Shown: positions 43,876-55,030 of the stretch, one piece after another
How positions within the stretch are numbered: the stretch's first letter is position 1
Layout: every line of letters starts with the position of its first letter
Source of the DNA: Ceratopteris richardii
Lineage: Eukaryota; Streptophyta; Polypodiopsida; Polypodiales; Pteridaceae
Assembly: GCA_020310875.1 (NCBI GenBank)
Contig: CM035415.1
Coordinates: 194,680,432-194,744,431 of the forward strand
Direction: 5' to 3'
Length of the DNA stretch: 64,000 nucleotides
Notes under the pieces: model-generated
The model's input: only the letters and a program-made list of their open reading frames with translations
Databases searched by the model: none
Told to the model about the DNA's origin: nothing
Made by a program: the position numbers and the translations under genes

Positions 43876-46800
43876 ATGGCTGAGGCAGCAGGAACTAGCT
43901 CTCACACAGAAACAAGCCCGCAAGTGGTGGACTTAGACAGTTTACCCGTTTTGCCTGAGACAATTGAAAGACCAGAAGAATTGCAGGCCGTCAAAATCAT
44001 ACCTATTGCGGACCCACCGTGTGGCCACACCATGCCCGTGGGAAAGACTTCCCATTGGTTTACCGAGGTGGCAGGACCCTTGGGTGAAGGAACGTACCTA
44101 TGGGAATCAGAGTTGGATTTCAATGGGAAGCAAGGCAGATACCATTTCTTTACAAGAGAATTTGAGAAATTACAAAATGCAGAAGGTCTACGTCCGATAT
44201 GGGAAAAGGCAGGATTGAGTGCCTATTTCAGTGCACGACTCCCAAAACCTGACTTCATGCGATGCTACTATCTCATCAACACCTTGACTCCAAACCAGAA
44301 CCCAAAAGGTGCAAGCTCATTTGTGATTCCATCTCTGACAAAGGGGAATGAGCTCAAGAGGTTCAGGCTATCAAACAATTTGGTGAGAGAGGCTCTAGAT
44401 ATGCGCGGAATGCATATTCCTACAGAGAAGGAAACCCTAGTACCGGATTACATGAAGAATCGAAGTCTCACCAAACTCAAGGACATGGTGTCCATGACGC
44501 CTAATATTACAATACACCTTCGCATGTGCATGCAACATTTTGCTTTTCCGGCACAAGATAGATTCACCATGCCGCCCAAAAAGATTTGGTTTAGCTTGTA
44601 TCTGGCAGAGACACAGAGCCTCACCATCAACTTACCCCACTGGATAATTGATCAGATACACCTAGGTCACAAACGATGGCCACGGAAACAGGTTTTATAT
44701 GGTTGCTGTGCTCTGACAAGAATCATTTATAGGTGTTTGGCTTATGACATTCAGATCCAACGGGCCCTAATGTGGAATCGGGTTGAGCAGTTTAGAGGCA
44801 GGACATCCACTGGACCCCTTCTAAGAAGATGAGAGGCACTGTCCAAGTCCCATGTGCTCAACCACGTGGAGCCACCCTAACACCAGACGTCACCCCTCCA
44901 CCCCGAAGAGTCCGACCATTCACACTCCGACTTCCAAGACGCAGCACCGATGGTTCCACCTTGATATTCCCTCCCATCCCAACCGATCTTGAATTTCCTA
45001 GTGGTGCACCTTTGGAAGAACTCACTAATGAAGATTTCGAACAATTATTACAAGATGTAGAGCTGGAGGCAGAAGAGGCACAACAAGCGGAAAACGTGCA
45101 AACGCAGGCCACAACCTCCCAAGCACCTGTCACACCTGTTGAAGTGGATGCAGAGGATGACGGAGATGAAGAACAGGAGGATGAAGAGGAGGATTATGAT
45201 CAAGAGCATCAAGAGGAGCAACAAGAAGTGCCAGAACTTGTAGGTGCACCAGCCTATACAGCTCAACTACGGAGGGTATACAACACAATCAAAGCAGTAC
45301 AAGAAAGGCATCAACTCTCTCTTGTATCCGGCCAAGCGTTGATGCAAGAAATGCTATCAGATGAAGGGGTGGACCAACATTTCATTGACACCCTCAAATT
45401 AGTGTCAGACTCTTTAGGAGTTCTGGAGGCTGTCCATACCACAGTCCGCCAGTCCATAAGGTACGACAAACGAAGAGTGGACACGTTACCACGAGCAGGT
45501 AAGACTATCAGGATACCCGTCACAGAACAAGAAGTACCCATTGAGACAACAGCCACCCCCACAACCACCACTGACCTCTCGGCCGAAACCTTCGTTCAGA
45601 CATCACCCATCTCACCCCAGCATCCTCCATCACCACCTTCGCCACCCCCACCACCACCTCCCACCATGGAAGAAACGACAGTCATCACCTCTACCTTCAC
45701 TTATAACCCATCCTCATTCAAATCATTTTCATTTCGAGAACCCACCTCACAAGACAACCTCTTCTCCTTCGTCACCAATCCCTTGTACACTTCATCCCTT
45801 CTATCCTCCGAACCCATGACTGGCCATCCCATAATTCCAAGCGTAGTTGGAAACCTAGCACCCACAGAAGGCACCCTGTGTTTCCCTACCTACCCCCCAA
45901 TTCGGGTACCTCCATTCCATGACCCTCACTTCCCATCTGGCCCCTACACCTCTTTCAACCTGACCGCACCACCCCAATACCCGCCCTTTGTGGAGCAGTT
46001 CATCCGCTCTACAATGTTGCAGAGGCACATTTCTCCGATATTCGCAACGACATCAATTTTCACGAACACCACACTCACTTCACCTACCATACCCACCTAC
46101 ATGGTAGCCCCTATACACACCACTTTGTCTGACCCAATGGACATTTCACCAACCATAGCACCTCCCCCCACGATTCCACCATCTCCCCTCCCTTACCCCC
46201 CACCTCACCACTCACATCATTGGCACACACAGCATTCACTACCCCCCTACCCAATCCCACCTCCCCTGCACTTCAAACTTTTCCCCTTGCATCTCATAAT
46301 GTAAATAGCACGTTCAACACATTACTTCAGTGTGCACATCAGCTACAACAAGACTACCATCAATTGGAAGAACGCACTGCTGCCCTCCAAGCAGAATCTC
46401 AACGTCTGCAAGCTAGAGTCACCACTCTTGAAGCTGACTACCAGACGCTCCTAACCGAGCATACCACACTACAGCAGGCTCACTCCGAATTGGAATCAAA
46501 GACATCAACCGTAGATGACCAAGCAGTCAAGGAACTAGAAACAGTGCTTCAAGCGCAAATGATCTCTAACGCTACACTCAGACGCAACATTGGGCTATTA
46601 AGGAAGCATATGGCCGCAGCACTAGAAGAGAACAAACGACTTCAACAACAAAACCAAGACAACTTTGAAGCGGCTATGGAAGGAACCGTAGGAGCAACCA
46701 TTAGCCCTACCAGATATAGAGCAGTCCCATCGGAAGACATTCGCATCTTACTTGAGGAGCATGCAAATTTCTTGGAGTCATATGAAAAGTTAGAGACTGA

Positions 46801-48242
46801 ATGTGCAGATCTAAAGAAACAGATAGCCAGTGTCCCCACCGCTCAACAGGAGCCGGTAATCTTGCAACACTCTACAGAAGAAATGGAGACCCTCCGGAAA
46901 CAGGTGGTAGAACTCCAAGCACGCCTCTTACCATATGAACGGCCACCCTCGCCCATTGAAGAACCAGAACCTGAAACAGTAGTGGAAATCCCCGTCGATG
47001 ACAGCTATGAAGAGCCATACGAGCCTATGCCGACGCCTGGTGATCGAACTACAGAAGAAGGACAAGACACGTTAGAAATTCAAGTTCCAGATTGGGTCAA
47101 AAGGGTCGAGAAAGTGGGTAAGACACATGATGATCGTGTGGCAGTGCAAATGCAATCTCTCACAAATCTGGAAGAAACTGTCCTTCGGTCTTCCTACTTT
47201 CAAAATTTATCCCATCAACGGTTAATCACAACATCAGAGTCGCAATACATGCCTTATTTTGTCTTGCTACATGATTATAATGCAGAAGTCAAAAGACATA
47301 CAGGGAAGGAGCCCACATTCGCCACTCAATTTGAGATAGGGGATTTACCGACAGATGCACGTGCTGGCTCGATCTTCCAACCTAATTGGAGTGCACGTCT
47401 ACTCACCGATTACCCAGAGATGATGAGTACCTGGGCAACCATGCCACTATATATCAAGTATAATCCATGCTATTGTCCAGTGGTACATCCCAGATCCTGG
47501 CAAGCATTTGCAATCAAGGTACGCAACAATAAAGAGTGCTCGGCTTGGGTTAACTACCCATATTTTGCTCCACCTCGAGGGACCCCAACCGTAGCCTACA
47601 TGATATCAACAATTCGGCACTGGTCTACACGTCTAAATAATGTACCCGACATAGCGGTGTATGAAGATATTCGAGCTCATGACCATTGTTTTCAAAACTT
47701 TCCGGAATGTACAAGCTCCATACATCTCTGCCCCTGGGTTCTCTCAAGGTAACAAGGATTTAGTCTACGACATGAGCTAGACCCCCTCGGTCACTATAAT
47801 CTTTGCTTGGCATGCACAAATAAAGTACTTACCCGCATGCTTCAAGCATACATTTGAGGAAATGTTCTCTACGGGATTCTGGGAATATCATTCGGAAATT
47901 TTCATTCCCAGACCCACACATTTGCTACACCTATTCGCAGTAGAACAAGCGATCCATGCAGATCAGTTACGTCTGCCACATCCGGACATTCCAGGACCAA
48001 TCGATTGGGATCGTATGATGACAGATTTGGCCAGAGGACTACGCATACAAGAACATCAGCTTGCCACTCAGGTTGTGGAATATTACATCCAACACTCCCA
48101 GCAACAAGGGTCTGTCAGGGACGACAGACGCGAGAGAGGGGGGGGTGTTGAGAGCAGTATGGGCACCCAAGGACCGACTAGACAAGGAAGCCAGCGGAGA
48201 GAGTCAGAACAAAGTGAAGGAGTAAGCAGACAAAGCAGTTGA
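43876..48242 (+). pseudogene. Third-ORF region of element C (env position, coiled coil)
   Basis: Starts MAEAAGTSSHTETSP. An N-terminal globular part (about 43960-44800) aligns with B around FPAQDRFTMPPKKI. An acidic Glu/Asp-rich and then very Pro/Ser/Thr-rich stretch follows (about 45050-46280, including PPSPPSPPPPPPP), then a long coiled coil (about 46310-46930) and a C-terminal globular part (WVNYPYFAPP, about 47540-47580). The frame runs through the PPT and ends inside the 3' LTR. Broken a few times. Much diverged from B in the middle while both ends are recognisable. Confidence 0.75.
48132..48145 (+). other. Polypurine tract of element C
   Basis: GAGAGAGGGGGGGG ends exactly at the 3' LTR, preceded by GGGACGACAGACGC, the same module as in B. 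It is also read as codons by the end of the third ORF. Confidence 0.93.
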
Positions 48243-48779
48243 CGCAAATCTGGCAGATAGGCCCTTCAAAATTTTCCAAATCATCATCTTTACAACAGTG
48301 ATTCTTATCACTAACAATCATTGTAAATACCATTTCATATTTTTGTAGCTCCATTTTGTGCAAGCCAAGGAGTCCTTGAGCTTGAGGAGCCTTAGAAGTA
48401 CCTACATATCAATTTTCGTAATTTTTAGACTCTGTTTAAGCCCTCAAATTGGCCCTGGAACCTAATTTTTAACTAGGCCGGACACTAGGTCTGGACAGGG
48501 CCAAAATCTAGTCAAAAACTATAAAAAGAGCTAGAGAGCTCATTTTTGAGGTTAGATTGTAATTGAAACGAACTTGTAAGAGCATTTTGAAAGTAATCTA
48601 AGAAGTCCATTGATTCTCACTCTTTGTCTTGCCTTGTGTGCGCGTGTGTGTGTATGTGTGTGCATGCTAGTGTGCTTCTCACTCACGCACTTGTGCCGCC
48701 ACTTGCTCGAGGTCTTCATACCATCCTCACGTCTTCCCGGATTGACATTAAAGGAGGTGCTACTCATCACTGAGCTACA
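48146..48779 (+). repeat. 3' LTR of element C (634 bp)
   Basis: TGTTGAGAGC...GAGCTACA; differs from the 5' LTR by two clear substitutions and one small change near its start. TATAAAAAG at 48520-48528. Confidence 0.97.
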
Positions 48780-48784
48780 GCTTG
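48780..48784. repeat. Target-site duplication of element C, right copy
   Basis: GCTTG, identical to 14683-14687. Confidence 0.95.
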
Positions 48785-50706
48785 CTTTAGTCCATACAAA
48801 GATTTAATAAGATTGCATACTAAATGCTCTTTACCTATCTCTTCAAAACCTTCTAGTTTTTGCACATAAACATCTCCATAAAGATCACCATTAAGAAATG
48901 CAGTTTTGATATCTAACTAGAAGACTTTCCAACTAAAGAATGCAACTAAAGAAATTATTATCCTAACTACTGTCATTCTAGATGTAGGTGCAAAAGTTTC
49001 ATCATAGTCAAAACCTTTTTGTTGTGCATAATCTTTGACAACTACTCTTGATTTATATCTACCTATGGTATCATCTGCTTTTCTTTCTATTTTGAAGATC
49101 CACTTAACACCAATAGCTTTCTTACCTTTTGGTAACTCACAAAGCTTCCATGTTTGATTCTTATGAATAGAATCAATCTCTTTTGCACAACTCTCTTCCA
49201 TACAAGACTATGTAGTGCATCTTGAACACCAATTGGTTCATTCTCAACTAAAGTAAGATCTAAAATATTATGAATCTCAAAATGTTCTGCATAATTTACA
49301 TGGTCTATTTGTTGTCTCCTTGTTTGACTTTCGGCTCTTTGAGTGTATTCTTTTATACCACTATCCTTCCAAGTTTGATACAACCACTTTGTCGTATTCT
49401 TGAAAAGTTGTGGAATCCTTTTTGGTTCTTTAGTATCTCTTTCTTCTGGAACTCTGGACCCTTCTCCAACATCTTGAGTTGGAACTTCAAGAGTTACTAA
49501 TGATAGACTAGGTAGCGATGTAGGTAATGAAACTCTCTCTTCACCTGCATCTCTTATAGTTTGAGAAGGTTCATCACCCCCCTTGTATGGCTGAATGTAA
49601 GAATCCAAATTCCTTCTAAAAAATTCATAGTCATCTACTTTTATGAATTTAGGAATCTCTTCCTTCTTATCACAAATCTGCCTTTTTGCAATATATGCAT
49701 TGCATGAGTAGGATATCACATGTATTTAGAACATAGAATCTGTATCCTTTGCTTTCAATGGCATAACTAATAAAGACAACTTTAATGTCTTTTACGTCAA
49801 GCTTACCATGATCCTTCTTTTTGGTATGAACATAAGTTGGAGAACCAAAACTTTTAAGTAACTCACATAGGGCTTCTTCCCATAATAAGCTTCATAAGGT
49901 GTGATGACCTTTAAAGCTTTTGTGGAAGACCTATTCAAAATGTCATTAGTTGTATGTAATGCATCAAACCAAAACTTGGGAGAAAGCTTTTTGGATGACA
50001 TCATACCATGCATCATCTCAAAAATTATCCTATTCTTTCTCTCGGCAACACCATTCTATTCTAGAGTGTAAGAAACAGTGAGTTGATGAGAGATACCTTT
50101 GTCTTCAAGGAAAGACTTAAAATCTTTAGACATGTACTCTCCTTCTTTATCACTTCTCAAAATCTAAATTTTTTATTGACTTTTATTTTCAACCATAGCT
50201 AAGAACTCCTTAAAAGTAGGGAAAACCTCTGACTTCACTTTAAGACCGTAAATACATGAATATCTTGAGAAATCATCAATAAAAGTAACAAAGTACCTAA
50301 AACCTTGAGTAGAATTTATTCTCATTGGACCATTCACATTTGAATGTATAATTTGCAACTTCCTTGTGGTTGAGATTTATCAATGATTCTTGAAAGGAAG
50401 TTTATGAAGATTTCTTACAAGACATTCTTCACATGACTCAGCATGATCTTGTAAAGTAAAAGCAGACAAACTCTCCGCCATAGCTTGATCTTTCATGTGC
50501 TTGAGAGTTATGTAAGTGATATGAACAAACCTAGCATGCCATAACTTCATGTTCTCTTTAGCTGTAGAAGATGTAGCAACATTAGCTTGAATACTTTTGG
50601 ATGACACAAACATGCCACTTCTATTTTCACCTTGAAGTAGACAATGCTCCTCATTAGATGAGAGGATCTAACATGAATCTTTCTTAAAAACAACTTTATA
50701 ACCATG
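48785..50706 (-). mobile_element. Element D, 5' part: integrase to RT of copia split by C
   Basis: On the minus strand from right to left: end of protease and pre-integrase with LWHARFVHITY and CEECLVRNLHKLPF (about 50380-50620), integrase core with FVTFIDDFSRYS (about 50280), integrase end with VITPYEAYYGKKP (about 49880), a linker, then RT start with WIFKIERKADDTIGRYKSR and DETFAPTSRM (about 48970-49110), ending LYGLKQA at C. Broken many times. gag and the 5' LTR are not seen because the CACTA-ended element begins at 50707. Confidence 0.87.
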
Positions 50707-50718
50707 CACTACTAGAAA
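50707..50718 (+). repeat. Terminal inverted repeat of CACTA-type element, left end
   Basis: CACTACTAGAAA. No inverted partner is seen before 64000. Confidence 0.6.
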
Positions 50719-50760
50719 TAGGGAGCCGTAGCAATGCCCCCAATGAAAAAAAAGCAGATC

Positions 50761-51000
50761 TCATCGCGGTATTAGTTTGTTTGAAAATAAGGCAAGCAGA
50801 CATGAAGTATTCATTCAATGCAAGTTCTTGTTCTTACTATAGCTAAGGTAAAAACAAAAACTTTCACTGAATGAACACTGTGTGTCCACCCATCCTTTAA
50901 AAGTATTCTTCCATCCTTCAAATTCTTCGAGGTAAATTTACTTCTCCTATTTTTCAAACAATTTAGTACCTCCATAGCTAAATCATACTTAATATTTGTA
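50761..51000. repeat. Hairpin unit 1 (subterminal)
   Basis: Inverted repeat centred near 50839 with a shortened left arm; the right arm is a copy of the right arm of unit 2, offset 692 bp. It is followed by GTATGCAAAGTTCATAAAAG and a TG/TA microsatellite (about 51160-51230), as is unit 2, so the whole ~690-bp block is tandemly repeated. Confidence 0.8.
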
Positions 51001-51376
51001 TGCAAAGTTCATAAAAGAGTTAGTTGTGCAGGTATTAGGTCAACTAGAATAGGAGAAGCAGATGTGTCAAAAAGATTCTAAAGGTTGGGCAGACAATTCC
51101 AAAGGTTAGATGGACAAAATATCTTCATTCGATACACGTATGTATAATTTGACTTTACTCTCATAACATGTGTATATGTATGTTTATGTGTGTATATATG
51201 TGTATGTATGTATGCATGTGTAGCTATGTATGTTTGATTTCATTTCTAATTTTCTTTTTGTTTATTGTGGTTTGTAGACTTTCATATAGATATCTAGACC
51301 ACTGAATCCTCTGGCTATCTCCCATTTTATATTCAATCTATTACCTCCCTTGCTAACTAAGGCTTACATATTTTTT

Positions 51377-51692
51377 TACAAATATAAAGTATCAATTAGC
51401 TATGGAGGTATTAGGTCATTTGGAAAATAGGAGAAGCAAATTTATCTTGAGGATTTTGAAAGATGCATGAATAGTTTTAAAGGGTGGGCGGATAGAAAGT
51501 TTCCATTCGATGCTAGTTCTTGTTCTTACCTTAGCTAAAGTAAGAACAAAAACCTGCATTGAATGGATGCTTTCTTTCCGCCCATCCTTTAAAACTATTT
51601 TTCCATCCTTCAAAATGTTCGAGATAAATTTGGTTCTCCCATTTTCCAAACGACCTAATACCTCCATAGCTAATTGATACTTAATATTTGTA
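51377..51692. repeat. Hairpin unit 2: long inverted repeat without spacer
   Basis: Arms of about 158 bp (51377-51534 and 51535-51692) are inverted copies at roughly 88% identity by eye and meet at GTTCTTACCTTAGCTAAAGT with almost no loop. It would fold as a nearly continuous hairpin. Short frames in it have no coding support. Confidence 0.9.
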
Positions 51693-52130
51693 TGCAAATT
51701 TCATAAAAGAGTTAGCAACCACAAGTATTGGGTTGACTAGAATAGGCGAAACAGATGTGTCAGGAAGATTCTAAAGGTTGGGTGGACAATTCTAAAGACT
51801 AGATGGACAAAACATCTTCATTTGATACAGGTATGTATAATTTGACCTTAATCCCATAACATGTGTATGTGTGTATATGTGTGTGTATGTTTATATGTGT
51901 GTATGCATTCATGTATAATTATGTGTATGTCTATATATGCATGTATCTATATGTATATATTTATGCATGTATATATATAAATAGATAGAAAATTGAAAAA
52001 TATACCTTAATAGTGCCGAAACAGATACATTACTCCATCCTAAATGATTTTGAAGATTGAGAATAAGTAAGCTTGCACTTATTCATGTCAAACATCTTCC
52101 TTCATATACATGTTTTAGACATTCCTCTCA
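51693..52130. repeat. Remainder of the second 690-bp block with TG/TA microsatellite
   Basis: Parallels 51001-51300. TGTGTATGTG and TATATG tracts lie at about 51860-51990. No gene seen. Confidence 0.7.
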
Positions 52131-52139
52131 AAGATATTC

Positions 52140-53700
52140 CTCAGTTTTAGAAATATCAATGCTCTCACTGTCATTTTGATACCAATCCTCAATAAAATCT
52201 TCCATGCCATCATCTTCATCATTTTCGCACAAATCTTGTGCTTTATCTTCTTATGAATATAGATCTTTCAACCTTGCATATTCCACAGGATCACTTTTGC
52301 ATAGCCTCCTCATAGAAGCTTCTGATAAATGAGGTCTTACTGGCAATTGTGAATGATGTGGAGGAATGTCATCAACATCATACGTTGGAATCTACACACA
52401 TGAATAAAAATCATTAGTATTCCATAAATGAATAAAAATTAAACTTTAAACATAAAATTAAATATATAAGGTATTACATATGGATAGAAAATTTTCATTC
52501 TCTCTTTAGCTAAAAGGTGCTCTTTGAGGTCTACCCCATCCATAATTCACTAATAATTCATCACCAGCATGTAATCTAGTAATAGCATTGACAAGTATGT
52601 ATCTTGATACATCTCTACTCATGTATGGTGATTCATGGTTATTTCTCAAATGCCCAATTAGTCCTTGAACTATTATGTAACCCTCGACTACTATTTATTA
52701 AACCTTCTATATTTCCATGCATGTAAGGTCTTCCACCAATATATAATCTTTCATTTCTGCATGTGAAATCCTTCTACTAGTAAGGGATGTTGCATTCAAG
52801 CATATTCCATAAGTACTCATGCTTTGAACATAACATGCAAGTTGATGCCAATCTCCCCATCCATAAGTACTCATGACATAAGAGTGACTTCAGAGTTCGG
52901 AGGCACATACACATCCTCTACAATAAAGAGACCATGACCAGCATTAGTAATAGTGGATGGAGCAATCATATGGCAATTACCCCAAAAGTTAAAAACCTCT
53001 CCATCTAAAGGAAGTGGTCCTCTATTCCATCCTCCATATCTTCTTCTATCATATGTTTGTACTAGAGAACGATCACGAGCTGGCAACAGATAATCTCTAG
53101 CCGTTTCAGTCTCTAAACTAGGAGGTAGAGGATTTCTAGAAACCTCTGCTTGTAATTGATGAACAACAAGCCATGACGTGTACGAGGTATATTAACATTA
53201 TGAGTATGAGAATTATTATCATCGTCATCATCATCAAGCAAGTATTTCTGTATATCAACAATAATTTGATTTTCTATATGGTTTTTAAATAAAATAATGA
53301 TATTAATTTATAGAAAAAATACATAACCAAGCATGATCACGTTGACGAGGCGGTGGTGCATGCTCAAAAGTACCATACTCTGCCTCATGTTCAATACATT
53401 CCAATCGTGGTCTTCGATACGTGACATAGCAAGAGTTACACCAACATATAATATGCTCTTGATAGTAAAATTCATCATAATTCCTATCAAAGGACACATG
53501 TGAAGTTGTTGCATGGGTAGGAGGTGGTGGAGTGCCCTCTAATTGATCAGAATCTGATTATAACAAGAAACAAAAAATTATATCAGTTATGTATCTATCA
53601 AATATATTTAAAATTAAAAGTTTGATATACTTATAGTATAGTCCTTGCACGATTAGGAGATGGTGGTGGAGTTCCATCTGATTGATGGAAATCTAAAAAT
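52140..53700 (-). pseudogene. Unrecognised split gene inside the CACTA-type element
   Basis: Several minus-strand open stretches bounded by plausible splice sites. One near 53300-53545 reads EGTPPPPTHATTSHVSFDRNYDEFYYQEHIICWCNSC and HEAEYGTFEHAP, preceded by an acceptor-like TAATCAG; a similar SDGTPPPSPNRA exon lies at about 53640-53692. One near 52871-53160 contains SLVQTYDRRRYGGWNRG and TNAGHGLFIVEDVYVPP. One near 52140-52395 reads PTYDVDDIPPHHSQLPVRPH and an acidic tail; it contains an in-frame stop near 52245. An Asp run is encoded near 53220. No family is recognised with confidence; the AGHGLF stretch faintly recalls the start of a SET domain. Confidence 0.4.
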
Positions 53701-53732
53701 AGTGGTATTTGATATTAATAATATTATTATTT

Positions 53733-54030
53733 ACATACATAATCATTCACATATACATATTTACACATACATACATATTCACATATACACATTTACACAT
53801 ACAGACATATTCACATATACACAAATACACATTATTGTGGGATAAATGCATGTATTTGGTATGAATGAGTGTATATGCATGCATGTGTATGTGTGTATGT
53901 ATATATGTGGATATGTATATGTGTGTTTATGTTATATGTATGTATATGTGTATATGTATGCATATATGTATGTGTATATGTTTGCGTGTATATGTGTATG
54001 TGGGTATGTGTATGTGTGTATATATGTGTA
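53733..54030. repeat. CA/TA then TG/TA microsatellite pair
   Basis: About 105 bp of CACATATACA-type repeat followed by about 170 bp of TGTGTATATG-type repeat. The two halves are roughly inverted and can pair. Frames rich in Tyr/Cys/Met/Val across it are products of the repeat. Confidence 0.85.
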
Positions 54031-54248
54031 TGTATTCTAATTCTTTTTTTCAGTTTGAGATTAAATTAACAGGAAATAGTGTATGGTGGAAAAAATAAGA
54101 GGTGACCTAACATACCACCTGAGACGTGGTAGTTTTTTCATAGACAGCTACGTCTTCCGGAGTAATTTCCTCAACAGAAGGTATACAAATTAATAGTTTA
54201 TAATTATAATTCTCATATCAACACTCAAATCAAGGCAAGGCATTATTC

Positions 54249-54752
54249 TTGGGGGACTAAGCAATGTGAGCATAGTCTATGTTAGAGCAAGAGAGAGAGG
54301 AGACACATTCAGAGAGAGTGTGTGCGATGCAGAGAAGTGAAGTCCAAGGTGTGCAAGGAGAGTGACTTAAAAGTGTGAAGAGAAGTGCTAAGCCATGCAA
54401 GTAAAGGTCACAAGGTTCCATTGAAGCTGTGCACGCATCGACAGAAGGTGTCCATCCCTCCCCCTAGTGGAAGCTTGAGTGCAAGGTGTGCACAAGTGCA
54501 AGCTTGGAGAAGGTGGAGGTCTGGTGCAGAGAAGGTCGGCGGCAGCAAGACCCTTGGGTTTTTTGTAGCTTTGTTGATTTTGCACACTTTGGGATTTTGC
54601 ACAGAGAGCAATTGGATTGTATTGTCATCACCATTGTACTTTTCTTCTTATAATCAATCGACAGAAGCTTCCAATGTTTGTATCTTTCTTGTTATCTTCC
54701 TCCCTTCTCCTACAAGCACTCAAACCCCTTTCTGCACAAGAATCCCCCAACA
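54249..54752 (+). repeat. Putative 5' LTR of element G (about 504 bp)
   Basis: The inner end AATCCCCCAACA lies three to five bases before the PBS-like site. The outer end is inferred at TTGGGGGACTAAGC, which mirrors it. There is no second LTR in the window to confirm. Contains GAGAGAGAG runs. Confidence 0.5.
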
Positions 54753-54757
54753 AAATT

Positions 54758-54775
54758 TGGCACTCCCGGTGGGAC
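54758..54775 (+). other. Putative primer-binding site of element G
   Basis: TGGCACTCCCGGTGGGAC, of the TGGCGC-CCGGTGGGAC type found after the 5' LTR of many plant gypsy elements. The tRNA was not identified with certainty. Confidence 0.5.
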
Positions 54776-55030
54776 ATAAGGAGGCTTGAGCATAGGAGGA
54801 GCAATATTGTAGTGTCGGAGAAGCATTATTCAAGTGCTGACACTGCTACAATACTACTTCATTGGGTTAAGAGGTAAATCTTCTTATTAATTATCTCAGC
54901 CTAAGAGGATTATGAACAGCTCATGACCGCAACCTGATCTCAAACATTGAGGATCACTTGCAAAGCAACAAGAAGGAAGGCTCTTAGAAGATCCCCCATC
55001 CCACTTTCATCAACATCATCGGTAAAAAAC

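Larger units (their letters stand above)
14688..48779 (+). mobile_element. Element C: Ty3/gypsy LTR retrotransposon (Athila/Tat-like), interrupted by element B
   Basis: Bounded by a 5' LTR (631 bp) and 3' LTR (634 bp) with a perfect 5-bp target duplication. Without B and one copy of B's target duplication it is about 17.1 kb. Internal order: tRNA-Asp PBS, leader with palindrome array, gag, (B insertion), protease 1, RT, RNase H, two HHCC modules, integrase, protease-like 2, IWxPK linker, third-ORF region, PPT. The LTRs differ by only two clear substitutions and one small local change, so the copy is young; its coding region has only a handful of breaks. Inserted into copia D. Confidence 0.96.
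50707..54248. mobile_element. CACTA-ended DNA transposon, partial
   Basis: Begins CACTACTAGAAATAGGG exactly where copia D stops; the CACTA(C/A)(T/A)AGAAA start is the terminal signature of En/Spm-type transposons. Behind it lie repeated hairpin-forming units, as the subterminal zones of CACTA elements are repeat-rich, then split minus-strand coding stretches and TG/TA microsatellites. The opposite terminus is not found: LTR element G begins at about 54249 and may have inserted in it. No transposase domain is recognised, so the assignment rests on the terminus and layout. Confidence 0.55.

Noticed and set aside
44858-45571. Minus-strand open frames opposite the third-ORF region of C
   Set aside because: They are antisense shadows of the Glu- and Pro-rich coding strand, with Ser/Cys/Leu-rich composition as expected.
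50811-51697. Two homologous small proteins (MHTNIKY...AMEVL)
   Set aside because: They are the two copies of the hairpin arm; similarity reflects the DNA repeat and frames continue through the inverted arm by chance.
53846-54098. Open frames rich in Tyr, Cys, Met and Val
   Set aside because: They are translations of the TG/TA microsatellite in several frames and have no coding support.
54385-54877. Small plant protein gene at the start of element G
   Set aside because: The open frames lie in the putative LTR and PBS region and show no domain.
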